Origin: Amborella trichopoda | Lineage: Eukaryota; Streptophyta; Magnoliopsida; Amborellales; Amborellaceae | Reading direction: 5' to 3' | Assembly (NCBI RefSeq): GCF_000471905.2 | Contig: NW_006500357.1 | Coordinates: forward strand, 491,871 to 555,870 | Length of the DNA stretch: 64,000 nt | Part shown: positions 35,247-45,079 of the stretch, in pieces | Layout: each line of letters begins with the position of its first letter | Position numbering within the stretch: position 1 is the stretch's first letter | Position numbers and translations under genes: made by a program | The notes under the pieces: model-generated | What the model was told of the DNA's origin: nothing | Databases searched by the model: none | The model's input: the letters and a program-made list of their open reading frames with translations, nothing else

Positions 35247-36527
35247 CGCTAGAAGACATTTTTCATCATCATGGGTCCCCGGTCAACAAAGCCTAACAAA
35301 CAATGAAAATTTCAATAGTCTCAAAATTTCCTCAGAACTGGCCAAGATCTTCATAAGGACTCTCAAAAGTCCCCTGTCGAGTTTCATCTCATTACGATAT
35401 GTCTAAGGCAGTGCAGACTGAGAAACAGTTTCGGCAGAATTAGCCTCTAGCACCCTAAAATGGACCCTATAACTAGAGCTATATTTTTGGTATCTTAATT
35501 CGCTGTGGAACCACCACCATTGGATCCGAGATGATTGAAAACCTTAAGGGGTCAAATTTCAGCTTGTACGGACATTTTAGGAATAAGTTATAGGCAAAAG
35601 AGCGAAACAGGAGGAGCCGCACGCTATTCCGGTGTGGCCACCCTGCAACTCAACTCCATTAAAGGGACAGTCACGAATAGTGACTTGCGACTCTTATATC
35701 TCCCTCGTCCGAGATCAGATCGTGCTCAAACTTGATGGAGCATGTTTGTCTCGCCAAGACGAGCGTTTCGATATGTGGCACGCCCCGCGACGATGCCTGA
35801 GCGCGAAAAAAAGCTAGAGAGAAGTTGTTGATCCGTGAAGAAAGTGTAGGAAAATCAGCAGCGTCGTGCTTCGCTCGAGCAGTCAAATCAACTCGCTCGC
35901 GATCCCAATCGACGTGAAACAAATTCCATCCGTGCGTAAGATCTAAAGTTATCTCTAGTTCGAACCCCATACATCATGAATAGTCGGATTCCGCACACAA
36001 AGCTGACGAAGTGACTGCAAATTTCGTCGCCAGAATTTCAGATTTCGACCAAAACTCCAAAGTTGTAAAATCTTCATCCAGGCACGGAATCGAGCTGTGT
36101 TTGTTGCCCTGCGATCGTGACGGCATGCTCAGCGTGATCCAACGAAGAAATCACATAAAAACATCAAGGGACGAACACACAATCGATCCAAAGTTTCAAG
36201 ATTCATTCAAATTTCAAGTCATATGATCGTTCCCTAAAAACACGATCCATGGCTCGAAGTTGGTATCAAATCAATCGCCATGTCGAGCCTTATAAGAAAA
36301 CAATCATCTTCGATCAAACAGGAATCAGAACAACCCCGAATCATCCATGAAAAATCATGCACGTTCTAGGGCAACACAGGGACTGTCATGGAATTCCACA
36401 ACTTGTTAAAAATGGACAAATCTATCATTTTGCACCCTATTTTTTAATTTCTTTTAATTCAGTTAAATCTTAATTTCCAGCAATTAGGTTTAATTTTGAT
36501 CAATCCACCCATGTTTGGTCATAATTC

Positions 36528-36535
36528 TATATATA
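36528..36535 (+). promoter_or_regulatory. Predicted TATA box of nested solo LTR
   Basis: TATATATA followed by CCACGTACCATCATTGTA, at the place equivalent to TTTATATAAACAAGCACGTATCTCATTGTA in the host LTRs. Confidence 0.5.
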
Positions 36536-37009
36536 CCACGTACCATCATTGTATGTAAAAAAGAGGTTGGAAACCCTTGACCAAAGAGAATTTTTACTTA
36601 CTAGAATTCTCTTTCCTCCTTATTGTTCGGTCACGTTTGGAGATAGAGAGTAAGGAGAGAGAAACTTTTGGATCGGTACCCCTAGGCTCAAGGTAAACCT
36701 TCTCTCTCTTCTTTTCTTTCTTCTTCTTCTTCTTCTTCCGAGCCTCCCTCAAAGGCTATACATGGCAGTGGTAGTGTCGTGCATGGCTCTTTCTCTTATT
36801 TTTCCCCTTCTTGTGGTTTCACAAGTCACGCATGGTGATGGCAGCGCCATGCGCTAGCTCCTTTCCCCCTTCTATTGGTTCATCCATATCTCTCGGCGAG
36901 GCTTGCAAAAGGCACTGCTCATCGTCGTCCGCAGATATATCCTCTACGCCTCAGTGAAGAACATAGACGGCAAAACTTATTGCCACCCGCAGGGGTCGTG
37001 GTAACATCT

Positions 37010-37171
37010 ATCGCCGTTCGCGAGCTTCCTTCATGCCCTCGGTGCCTATCGCCGTCTGCAAGCCTTCTTCATGCACTTGGTGCCTATCATCGTCCGCAAG
37101 CCTCTTCATGCGTTCGGTGCCTATCGCCGTGTGCAGGCCCTTCTTGCGTCCCACGCTTATCGTCGTGTGCC
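37010..37171 (+). repeat. 38-bp tandem repeat in nested solo LTR
   Basis: A little over four copies of a phrase close to ATCGCCGTNTGCAAGCCTTC then TTCATGCNCTCGGTGCCT. It occupies the part of the LTR where the host element's LTR has its GA/hairpin array. Confidence 0.75.
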
Positions 37172-38143
37172 TTAGCAAAAATTGTCGCTGAGCACCTCAT
37201 GAATGGTTATTACCGCGCGCTTCACAAGAGACTATCGCCGCTCATGCAGGGGTGTGCTGCGCTCTTGTGTTGTCTCAACGGCGATGCCTAGCACCGTCTA
37301 CAGTTCACTGCTCGCCGTTAGCCATGAGCAGTAGTGTCTAGCACCGTCCAATGATAGTGACACTGCTACTCTACGGTTATGGGTGGTGATGCTTAGCACC
37401 ATCAAGACCCATTCTCTTCACTGACTCGTGCATTCTCTTCTCGCTAGACCAAGGGTGGATTCAGTCTAGTGTTGCCATAACAGTCTGGCTGTTGAGTAGT
37501 GTTGTTGTCATGCTGATCCTGAGTACCATGCCTATCTAGATGCCACATCAGATTAAGGCAGTCACGTCGACCTTGGTTTTGAGTAGTATTGTCGTCCCGC
37601 CTGTCCAAAGTACCATGTATGTCTTACTACCATGCCGCGTCGGTCATTACATTGGTCCAGCTATCATGCTAGTTTGGTCCCCTTGTCGAATCCCCTCTTC
37701 TTTTCCCCTCTCCTTCAAACCTCTTTCTTTTCACCACCTTAACTTTCCACCTTCTCAGCCATATGAAGGTACATTACCCTAAGATAAGGGTGGGTCATTT
37801 GGCTCACTTGTCTTGTAAATTAACCATAATAGTGTTGTGCAGAAAACAAGTTAGATTGCTATTCAAGGGAGGCGATTTCGAACCAGCTGAAGCAGCTAGG
37901 GAGCTTTCCGTCGTGATCTAAGAGGGCGCCCGCGTGAGTCAGCCCAAGTAAGTCACGGACCCAGGTGAGGTTGGTTCCCACCTCACATCTAAAGTTCCTC
38001 TCTCACTAGTTGGATACCTACCCTTGTTCTTGAACAAGGTTCCCGAGAGAGCGATCTCAGGTCCCTGGTCTTCTGAACCCGAGACACGTGTCACCTGATT
38101 ACCTAGATCCGGGGAGGCAAGATCGAGGTACCTAACCAGTCAC

Positions 38144-39303
38144 GTATAGAATGAGGGGCCTTCCTAACACTGATATGGAGGTACTGAGGGGTGTAACAAA
38201 CACTCCTTGATGTCATCCAAGGTAGCCTGACATGCCTCATCCCATATGAAAGGAGAGTCCTTCTTCAACAGGTGTGTAAATGGCTTACGACGACCTGAAA
38301 TATTCGAAATGAATCTTCGAATATAAGCAAGCTGGCCTTGAAGAGACTGAAGTTCTCGAAGCATTGTTGGTGGTGGCATTGATCGAATCGCTTTGATCTT
38401 GACAGGCTCGATCTCCAATCCCCCATACTTGACAAAGAATCTTAAGAATTTTCCTGAGCGTATGCCAAAGACGCTCTTCAAGTGGTTCATTTTGAGCTGA
38501 TGAAGGCGAAGCCTTTCAAACACCTTCTCAAGGTCATGCATGTGATCCTCCTCCTTTTTGGATTTCATCACCAAATCATCCACGTAACATTCTACCTCTT
38601 TGTGGAGCATATCTTTGAAAATGGTGATCATTACCCGCTGATAGGTGGCACCTGCATTCTTCAACCCAATCGACATCATTACATAGCAGAAGACACCTTT
38701 GAGAGTCAGGAAGGCGGTGGCCTCCTCATCCTTTGATACCATCCTTATCTGATTGTACCCTGAATATCCATCCATGAAGGAGAAAATCTGGTAATGGGTT
38801 GTGGAATCGATAATCATTTTTGTGAATGGCAATGGGAAGTCATCCTTTGGACAGGCAGCGTTTGAGTCACGGAAGTCAATATGGACCCTGATTTGCATGT
38901 TCTTCTTCTTAACTGGCACAATATTGGCGAGCCATTTCGGGTATTTGACTTCCAGAATAAGACGTGCTTCCTTGTGCTTAGTCACCTCAGCATCTATCTG
39001 CATTTCAAGGTCGGGCCAAAACCTTCTCGATTTCTGCTTCACATGTTTGAAGGATGGGTCAATGCCGAGTCGATGTACCGTAACCTAGGGATCAAGACCA
39101 GACATCTCATGATAATGCTAAGCATAGATGTTCCAGTTTGCCAGTAGAAAGGCAATATAGCGTTCCTTCTCTTCTGGCGTCATGTTTACCGAAATAAAAG
39201 TTGGCCTTGGGTCATTCTCGTCACCCAAGTTTATTTCTTCGAGATCGTTAGCTGTAGCTTGTCCACCTTCTTCCCATTCCTCAGGGGCTTCTTGAACTTC
39301 CAC
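38144..39303 (-). pseudogene. Reverse transcriptase of the Tat element (5' and central part)
   Basis: From 39303 downwards: an acidic spacer, TPEEKERYIAFLLANWNIYA, a HEMSGLDP-type linker, then the RT domain with LEVKYPKWLANIVPVKKKN, RVHIDFRDSNAACPKDDFPL, FSFMDGYSGYNQI (first catalytic D), GLKNAGATYQR and CYVDDLVMKSK, the YVDD active-site box, followed by thumb and connection words (FGIRSGKFL, LQGQLAYIRRFISN, FIWDEACQ). It would copy genomic RNA to cDNA. The frame 38164-39042 is open for 292 codons; a stop after GLDP separates it from the upstream segment and a stop follows the PPYQC word just before the nested LTR. Confidence 0.92.
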
Positions 39304-39650
39304 TTCGTCATCAGTCAGTGATCTAGAGAACCTTCATTGACCTCGAATGTCTTAACTTCAGAGCTTGCGAATACCCATGCTCTTGACATCTCTACCTCGA
39401 ATTGGGCTTTGACGGTATAGAGTATGGTGGCTACTTCTACCATTTGATTGCTTGAAGAGGGGTCGGTTTCAAGGAGAGAGTGCATATGGCTGAAAGGGAA
39501 AATTTTGAGGCACTTGGGTTGATTGGAAAGAGCAGGGCTCAAAAAGTGCAAAGGGAGAGTTATGTGATTCAGCGATCATAGATACAGCCACCACATCATC
39601 CTCGGTTTTGCGATCACCATTTCCATATACTTCTGGATCTGCCACGGGTT
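39304..39650 (-). other. Region between linker and RT; no protease seen
   Basis: Where Gypsy elements normally carry the aspartic protease (D-T/S-G motif), I find only short acidic and low-complexity stretches in all minus-strand frames, such as SLDH then LTDDEVEV. The protease is missing, or too diverged to see. Confidence 0.5.
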
Positions 39651-40850
39651 TTAGCGAGATGGTAGGTGGTAGGGTAGGTTTAGGTATGGAAGGTTGGTTT
39701 TGGGGTATCGGTTGTCTTCCTGTGTAACCGGCATGTGTTGGGTTGGTAAAGATTGTGCCACCAGATTTGGTGTTGACTGGCCAGGTCTAGCATAGTCCGG
39801 TGTGGGTTGGTTGGATTGGGTAACAGGGGTAGGTGTTAGTAAAATGGAGATTGATGGAGGTTTAGGGTTTGGAATCAATGGTGATCCCAGGAACCTAAGA
39901 AGTGGTGGATTGGTTGATGTGTTAGGATATGGGATGAGTGGCGGACTAGAGTACTTCAAAAGCTTTGGCTTTTGCAAAGGTATCTGTAACTTCTTGCTTG
40001 ACTTGAGACTGATCAGGTTAGTGCTGGTCACTGCTTCAGATATCTGCACCATGTGGCACGCTTCGTGAGAATATAAGATCTGTCCTCTTGATTCTCTCAT
40101 CCTTTTCTCGAAGTCGGGCTCAGGGGACCATTGAGGTTTCGTAGCTTTGAGTTTCTTGTGACGCTTGGGAAGCTCTTCGATAGTGGGAGGAGGCTTTACA
40201 TTGGCTCTAGACACCAAGGCATCAACGATTGACAAGAAGCCAGCTGCTTGGGCCACTGTCTTTTTCAGCTGCCTTCGATGCCATCTGCTAGTGTTGCAAC
40301 TTTTTAGCTCTTTGTCAAGAGCCTCAAAGTCTAGGCATTTACGTGTTGAACCTGCAGAAGATGTGTTAGCAGAAGAATAAGAGTTAGAAGAGTCGAGGAT
40401 AGAAGAAGGGGGAGAACTTTTAAGGTTGTCACTCAGTTTGAACCGATCTGGGTAGCTTTTAGCGTCATCACCAGAATTGGATGTGTGCAAGGAATCTTTT
40501 AGGTCTTCACCCTGCTTGGACCGTTGAGGGGTGCTTTTAATGTCACCCTTATCGGACGTATCGAGAGCTCGAGAAGAAGAAGACTCAGGAATGTCTTCTT
40601 GACTGGATCGTGAGTTTATATCAGCACAAGGGATTGGCTTAGGGAAGAATTCCTGCAAGGTTGGCAACGGAGGAAGGGTCTTGAGGAACCCAACCTCAGT
40701 ACGGGATGGAGGGAGTTTCCTCTTTCGACGAGAAGCCTTGGGTGCTCGTCTTCTTCTACCATTTTTGAGAATGGGCGTTGGTGAATTAGCTTCACGAGGC
40801 TCAGGGGTTGGCCTTGCTTGGCGAACGACCTCTCTCTTCATGGATTTCAT
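39651..40850 (-). CDS. Linker ORF between gag and RT, 399 codons, retrotransposon-encoded
   Basis: One of the longest open frames of the element. The N-terminal third is rich in basic residues and proline (RRRRAPKASRRKRKLPPSR), the middle is serine-rich and acidic, then comes a more conserved-looking segment with RWHRRQLKKTVAQAAGFLS, PTIEELPKRHKKL and ACHMVQISEAVTS. The C-terminal third is proline/threonine-rich. It has no recognised domain. It sits where the Gag-Pol linker of Tat/Ogre elements lies and may have been part of the polyprotein. The ATG at 40850 is only the first in frame; translation may have started in gag. It could simply be a region that has kept its frame by chance. Confidence 0.55.
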   Translation of the reverse strand: MKSMKREVVRQARPTPEPREANSPTPILKNGRRRRAPKASRRKRKLPPSRTEVGFLKTLPPLPTLQEFFPKPIPCADINSRSSQEDIPESSSSRALDTSDKGDIKSTPQRSKQGEDLKDSLHTSNSGDDAKSYPDRFKLSDNLKSSPPSSILDSSNSYSSANTSSAGSTRKCLDFEALDKELKSCNTSRWHRRQLKKTVAQAAGFLSIVDALVSRANVKPPPTIEELPKRHKKLKATKPQWSPEPDFEKRMRESRGQILYSHEACHMVQISEAVTSTNLISLKSSKKLQIPLQKPKLLKYSSPPLIPYPNTSTNPPLLRFLGSPLIPNPKPPSISILLTPTPVTQSNQPTPDYARPGQSTPNLVAQSLPTQHMPVTQEDNRYPKTNLPYLNLPYHLPSR

Positions 40851-41306
40851 CCTGTTTAGTCCTCAATAGACCTGTCATGGCTGGGAAGTCGAGGGTTCAT
40901 CAGAGTCAGAAGGCTTGGGCAGCAAGTCATTAGAAGGGATTTGTGTCTGGGTGACCTCCTATGTTGATAGTTTAGTGGGTTGAGCATGATCCTCCAGGAT
41001 AGAGAGGACGGAATGTCCTCCTCGTACTTTCTCTGACATTATAGCTTGAAAGCCAAAGCATTCTCCTAAGTCATGGCCTCGGATCTGGTGATATGGACAC
41101 CAAAGGTTTTCAGTCCCTCGAGCAAGGCGCCTAGGCTGTCTTTATGGCTTTGGTGTGATGACCCCAAATTGGAGCATCATGCAGAATAATGCCTGAAGAA
41201 GATTTGGTGGTAGTTCGTCAAGCCAATATACTTGCTCAACTTCTTCTTGAACTGTCACTATGTGAGATGCTTCAACTGCCTTGAATGCCTTCTTGAGGCT
41301 ATCAAG

Positions 41307-42260
41307 CTATATCTGCCCCTTCTGGATTAAAGCTTCAATGTGATCCTTGAGGGTGACACAATCCTGAATAGGATGCCTCAACATCCTATGATATGCACAA
41401 TACCTCTTGTGGGTGGCGAAGTCAGCATCTTCTGGCCTTTTCATCTCAGGCAGGGTGATCATCTGTTGCTTGATCAACATTCGGAGTAAAGTCGGGACCC
41501 ACTTTGGATCAACGTTGTTGACTTTCTTTTTTTGCTCCTCGCAGTAATCCTTTCCGTAGAGATTCCGAGGTGGAGGCACCTTATTGTAGGACTGGGATTT
41601 ATGTTGGCTTGCCTGAGGTGTCCCCTAAGCATTTAGAGGATTCAACCTTTTAGAGAAATCCAGAGTTTGAGGTGAAGCTTTCTTAGGGTTTCATATAGTG
41701 ACAGCAGCACTGATCACTCCTTTCTGTTGATTGCCTCGAGAATTATTGCGACTATTATTTGAACTTTGATTGTTTTTTCCACTTGATGTTGGGGTTTGAA
41801 GCTTGCCATGATGCTTAAGGAGACTCTCTATTCAAACTGCTTTGGAGATTAAATCCGATATAGAGGTCGGGTTTGATGCTTCAACATGCAGGGAGATTTC
41901 CGGCCACATGTTGCGCACACATGTTTAGAGTGCATCAATTTTTGGCATAGGGGTAGCTTGATATGCAGCTGGATCTCTCCATCTTGCTATAAATTGATCG
42001 TCTGGATCATCTGGGTTCTGGGTCCATGTGAGAAGCTCAATAATCTGAACTTCTCTTTCAACCTCATAGAAACGCTTGTACAACAATTGTTCTATTTCTT
42101 CCCAGGTCTGTATTGAGTTCAGAAGGAGTCGAGCATACCACTTGAATGTCGGCCCGTCGAGGGTCTCAACAAACTGGCGGAGAAGAAGTCACCCATAAGC
42201 TATTGTCTCTTGATACACTGAATAAAAGTGGGCGATATGCTGGTGAGGTGAACTCACGGG
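41307..42260 (-). pseudogene. Gag capsid and nucleocapsid region of the Tat element
   Basis: Minus-strand translation shows the retrotransposon Gag core: RQFVETLDGPTFKWYARLLL, NSIQTWEEIEQLLYKRFYEV, ELLTWTQNPDDPDDQFIARW. After a stretch of polar repeats (KLQTPTSSGKNNQSSNNSRN) comes a C-terminal zinc-knuckle-like segment, YCAYHRMLRHPIQDCVTLKD then HIEALIQKGQI, with the C-x2-H...H-x4-C spacing usual in plant Tat Gag. Gag packages the RNA into particles. In-frame stops interrupt it (after PKIDAL and SKAV, among others). The final 90 codons (41579-41307) are open. Confidence 0.85.
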
Positions 42261-44187
42261 AGTTTCCCCTTCTGGTAATTTGGGGGAAACAGGAGCTGGT
42301 CGATATAAGATGGATAAGGCTTCTGATATAAGGTTGTATCTTGGATGCCCGGGATCTATTTGCCTCGCAAGCTACGGTTGACCATGGCATCAATATAGGT
42401 TTGAGAGGCATGTGGAGAGGAGGAATGGTCATGGGCAGGAGATGACTACCTCAGGACCGGATTAGATGGATCAGGAGAATTGGCTTCCTGATGTGATGAG
42501 TTCTCAGGAGGACAGGTATTTTCCATCATGTCGATCTTCTCCATCATCTTATGAATCATGTCCTAGAACCCATTCATGCGGTCTTCTTGATCGTCATTGG
42601 GTTAGTCAATGACCATCATGCTGACAGTTTCTTTCGAGAGATTGATCTCTTGCATGGTGGGGGGCAGGTGCACATGGCGGACTAGGTGCGGCAAGTCAGT
42701 CAGTAAGGGTTATGCATGCTCCGACTGAGCTCGAACCTTGTATGTTGATCTGGTCAGGACCGGTTCGCGACGATCTTGGGACCGTAAGTGCTACACGATT
42801 GGGTTGTCTCCTATGATGTTAACAACCATGCAGGCTTCCTTCTTCTCAAGCTCTGCCGCAACCTATAGTGGATAAAAGGGATTCTCGGCCAATGGATCAG
42901 CAAGCTTGCTTGCCCCATGTGTCTTGGCTTCTTCTCTAGGGACTATTTGGTCATGTTTGGCTCTCAAGCTCTGGTGTACTTCCCTCCAGAACTGAGACTG
43001 AGACCGTGATTGTGAAAGGTCTGCTTTCTTCAAACATGATCAAGCCATCTCCATGAGAAGTGGTAGGGAATGTGGACCATAAATAGGGGTCAGATCAGGC
43101 TTCTACCATGGCTTGGGGAGAGATGAGGAATGGAAGACCTCATCACCCAAGGGAGCCTTGCGCCGAGCTCTTTGTGGCCACCGAAGATAGGGCAGGTCTG
43201 AAGAGGGTATCTGAAGATGGTACTCTTGAGGAAGGACTTTGAGTACCAGGCCTTGAGCGGTTCGTCAGGAGAAGAAGGGACGAACGAGGGAGGAGTCACC
43301 TGTCCGTGGGGGTGGCGCGTGTGTGCCACTTGCAAAAGGGTTTCAGGTGACTTGAGGGTCAACCCAGGCTCGAGCAATGGGTCGGACCTTAGGAGGCCGA
43401 GGATTGTGAGCATGTGCTTGTGAGGGAGTGGCTTTGTGACCATCCCTTATAGAGTGAACATGCATGCACTGAGAGAGATGATAAGGGGTTCGTTTCTCGT
43501 GTACTCGGCTCCCTGAGTAGTGCGATATGTATGCATCAGGTATACAAGGCCAGGTCCAAGAAGACCCGAGCCTAGATAGTGGTTCAAGGCAGCCTGAGGG
43601 TTGCCCCAAAGTGCGGAACAAGTGGATGGACCACAAGCCTTGATGCGTGTGTGGAAGGTGGTGGCCTTAGGACCTCTTCCTCCATGTGTCGAGCATATTA
43701 TTGCAAGGGCCCGATGTGATAGAACATAGGAGGTGGCCCTACGGCGACCCACAGGAGCCTTGACAGATGGTCTGCCATGTGCAGGAAGGGAAGGGATGGC
43801 CTTTCGACTGCCCTAAGCAGTGGGACTGGCTCGTGATTTTCAGGTAGAAGGGTGCATGATATATGTTGTGGCTAGTGAGCCACCCATGCAAGGTGCTTTG
43901 GTGGAGGGACCACCAAGGCTAAGAGATGGGAAGCGAGGGACTTCTGGGTCCCTCCTCGCACAAACTCAGGTCAAGACCAAGAAGCATGACACAGGTTCAA
44001 CACTCAAAAGAAAAGTCGGGAACGACATTCGTGGAACCTGTTCTTGAAGCGAGCTCTCGGGTGCGGGGATCAGAAAATCCTCGACTCGGATGAAAGGGTT
44101 AAGCAAACCTGAAGACATGTGTGTATAAAGTGAACAGGAAACAGAAGAAAGGCAAGACAAACACAGACGATCCGACAATGGGGTATT
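42261..44187 (-). other. Gag N-terminal remnant and leader of the Tat element
   Basis: 42340-42960 gives fragments typical of the Tat Gag N-terminus in shifting frames (SLRAKHDQIVPREEAK, PYPSYIDQLLFPPNY). From about 42970 to 44187 no protein is recognised; this would be the untranslated leader between primer site and gag. The open frames at 43090-43752 minus look composition-driven. Confidence 0.55.
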
Positions 44188-44208
44188 GTGTCCCCAGTGG
44201 AGTCGCCA
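44188..44208 (-). other. Primer-binding site of the Tat element
   Basis: Minus strand TGGCGACTCCACTGGGGACA starts three bases after the LTR end (AACCA-TCT-TGGCGACTCC). This is a common primer site type of plant Gypsy elements. It marks the inner end of the 5' LTR and fixes the element's orientation. I do not assign the tRNA with certainty. Confidence 0.8.
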
Positions 44209-45079
44209 AGATGGTTCGATGCCTCAAACTCACCCTCAAGTCGAGATCACCTGGTAGCGTGGCTTCGGGTTTGAGATGGACCCAGGACCTGAGACTGCTC
44301 TCTGGTGGACCGTGTCAAGAAGACACGGGCAAGAATACCAACCGGTGAGAGAGGAATTAAGGTATGAGGTGGGACTTACCTCACCTGGGTCTGTGACACA
44401 CTCAGGCTAACTCGCATGGGTGCCCTCTTAGATTATGTTTGAATGCCCCCCGGGCTTATGACCGATTCAAAATCGCCTCCTTTGACCTATTTCTTCTTTT
44501 CCTACAGTCACACACACATATTAGAATACAAGACAAGTGGGTCTGAAGACCCCACCTTGTCATAAGGTGAGTGCACACATGCGTGCGTACTCAAAAGAGG
44601 ATGAAAGAGTTATCGTAACAAAATCTGTGTCAATTCAGTAGCCTCACGACGTCACCTTGACAAAGGACTCTTAGTACAGATGTTACAAGGAAGGGAACGA
44701 GAAGAGTGGTTAACTAGAGAAAGAATGTCGGAGAGAAGGGAATTTTTAGAAAGAAAGGGAGGGAAGGAGAGAAAAAGAGATGAAGTCGAAGAGAGATGAG
44801 GAGTGAAGAAGTTTGACAGGTGGCTAGGCTAGCACAGCGGCAAGACAACACAACAGCTGGTGTAGAGACGGGCACGGTGACTCAAACTAGCACGATGGCT
44901 AAAGTGCTCAACGACAAGACTAGCATTGATGGATGATCTAGCGTAATGGCTAGTTTGACGCAGCAGCTAGACGTGCACGGTAACTCAGACCGGCAAGATG
45001 GCTACACTGCTCGACAACAAGACTTGCACGGTAGCACAAGGCTCGGCCAGCCCTCTGGTCAAGCAAATAAAAGAGAAAG

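Larger units (their letters stand above)
35247..38138 (+). mobile_element. Solo LTR of a related Tat subfamily nested in pol
   Basis: Inserted between the RT and RNase H coding blocks of the minus-strand element. It is flanked by ATCAC at 35242-35246 and GTCAC at 38139-38143 (one mismatch), a 5-bp target duplication. Removing the insert and one duplication copy gives a continuous pol reading across the site. It ends AACCA, like the host element's LTR. It aligns in reverse orientation with the host LTRs at both ends: the TAAGGCAGTGCAGACNG..AAACAGTTTC block near 35410 and the TCACGGACCCAGGTGAGGT and GAGAGCGATCTCAGGTCC blocks near 37953-38072. The middle is different: only a short CT tract replaces the GA array. 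Confidence 0.88.

Noticed and set aside
43090..43752. Minus-strand frames of about 100-117 codons upstream of gag.
   Set aside because: Overlapping frames in the leader of the Tat element, with no resemblance to Gag or any known domain.
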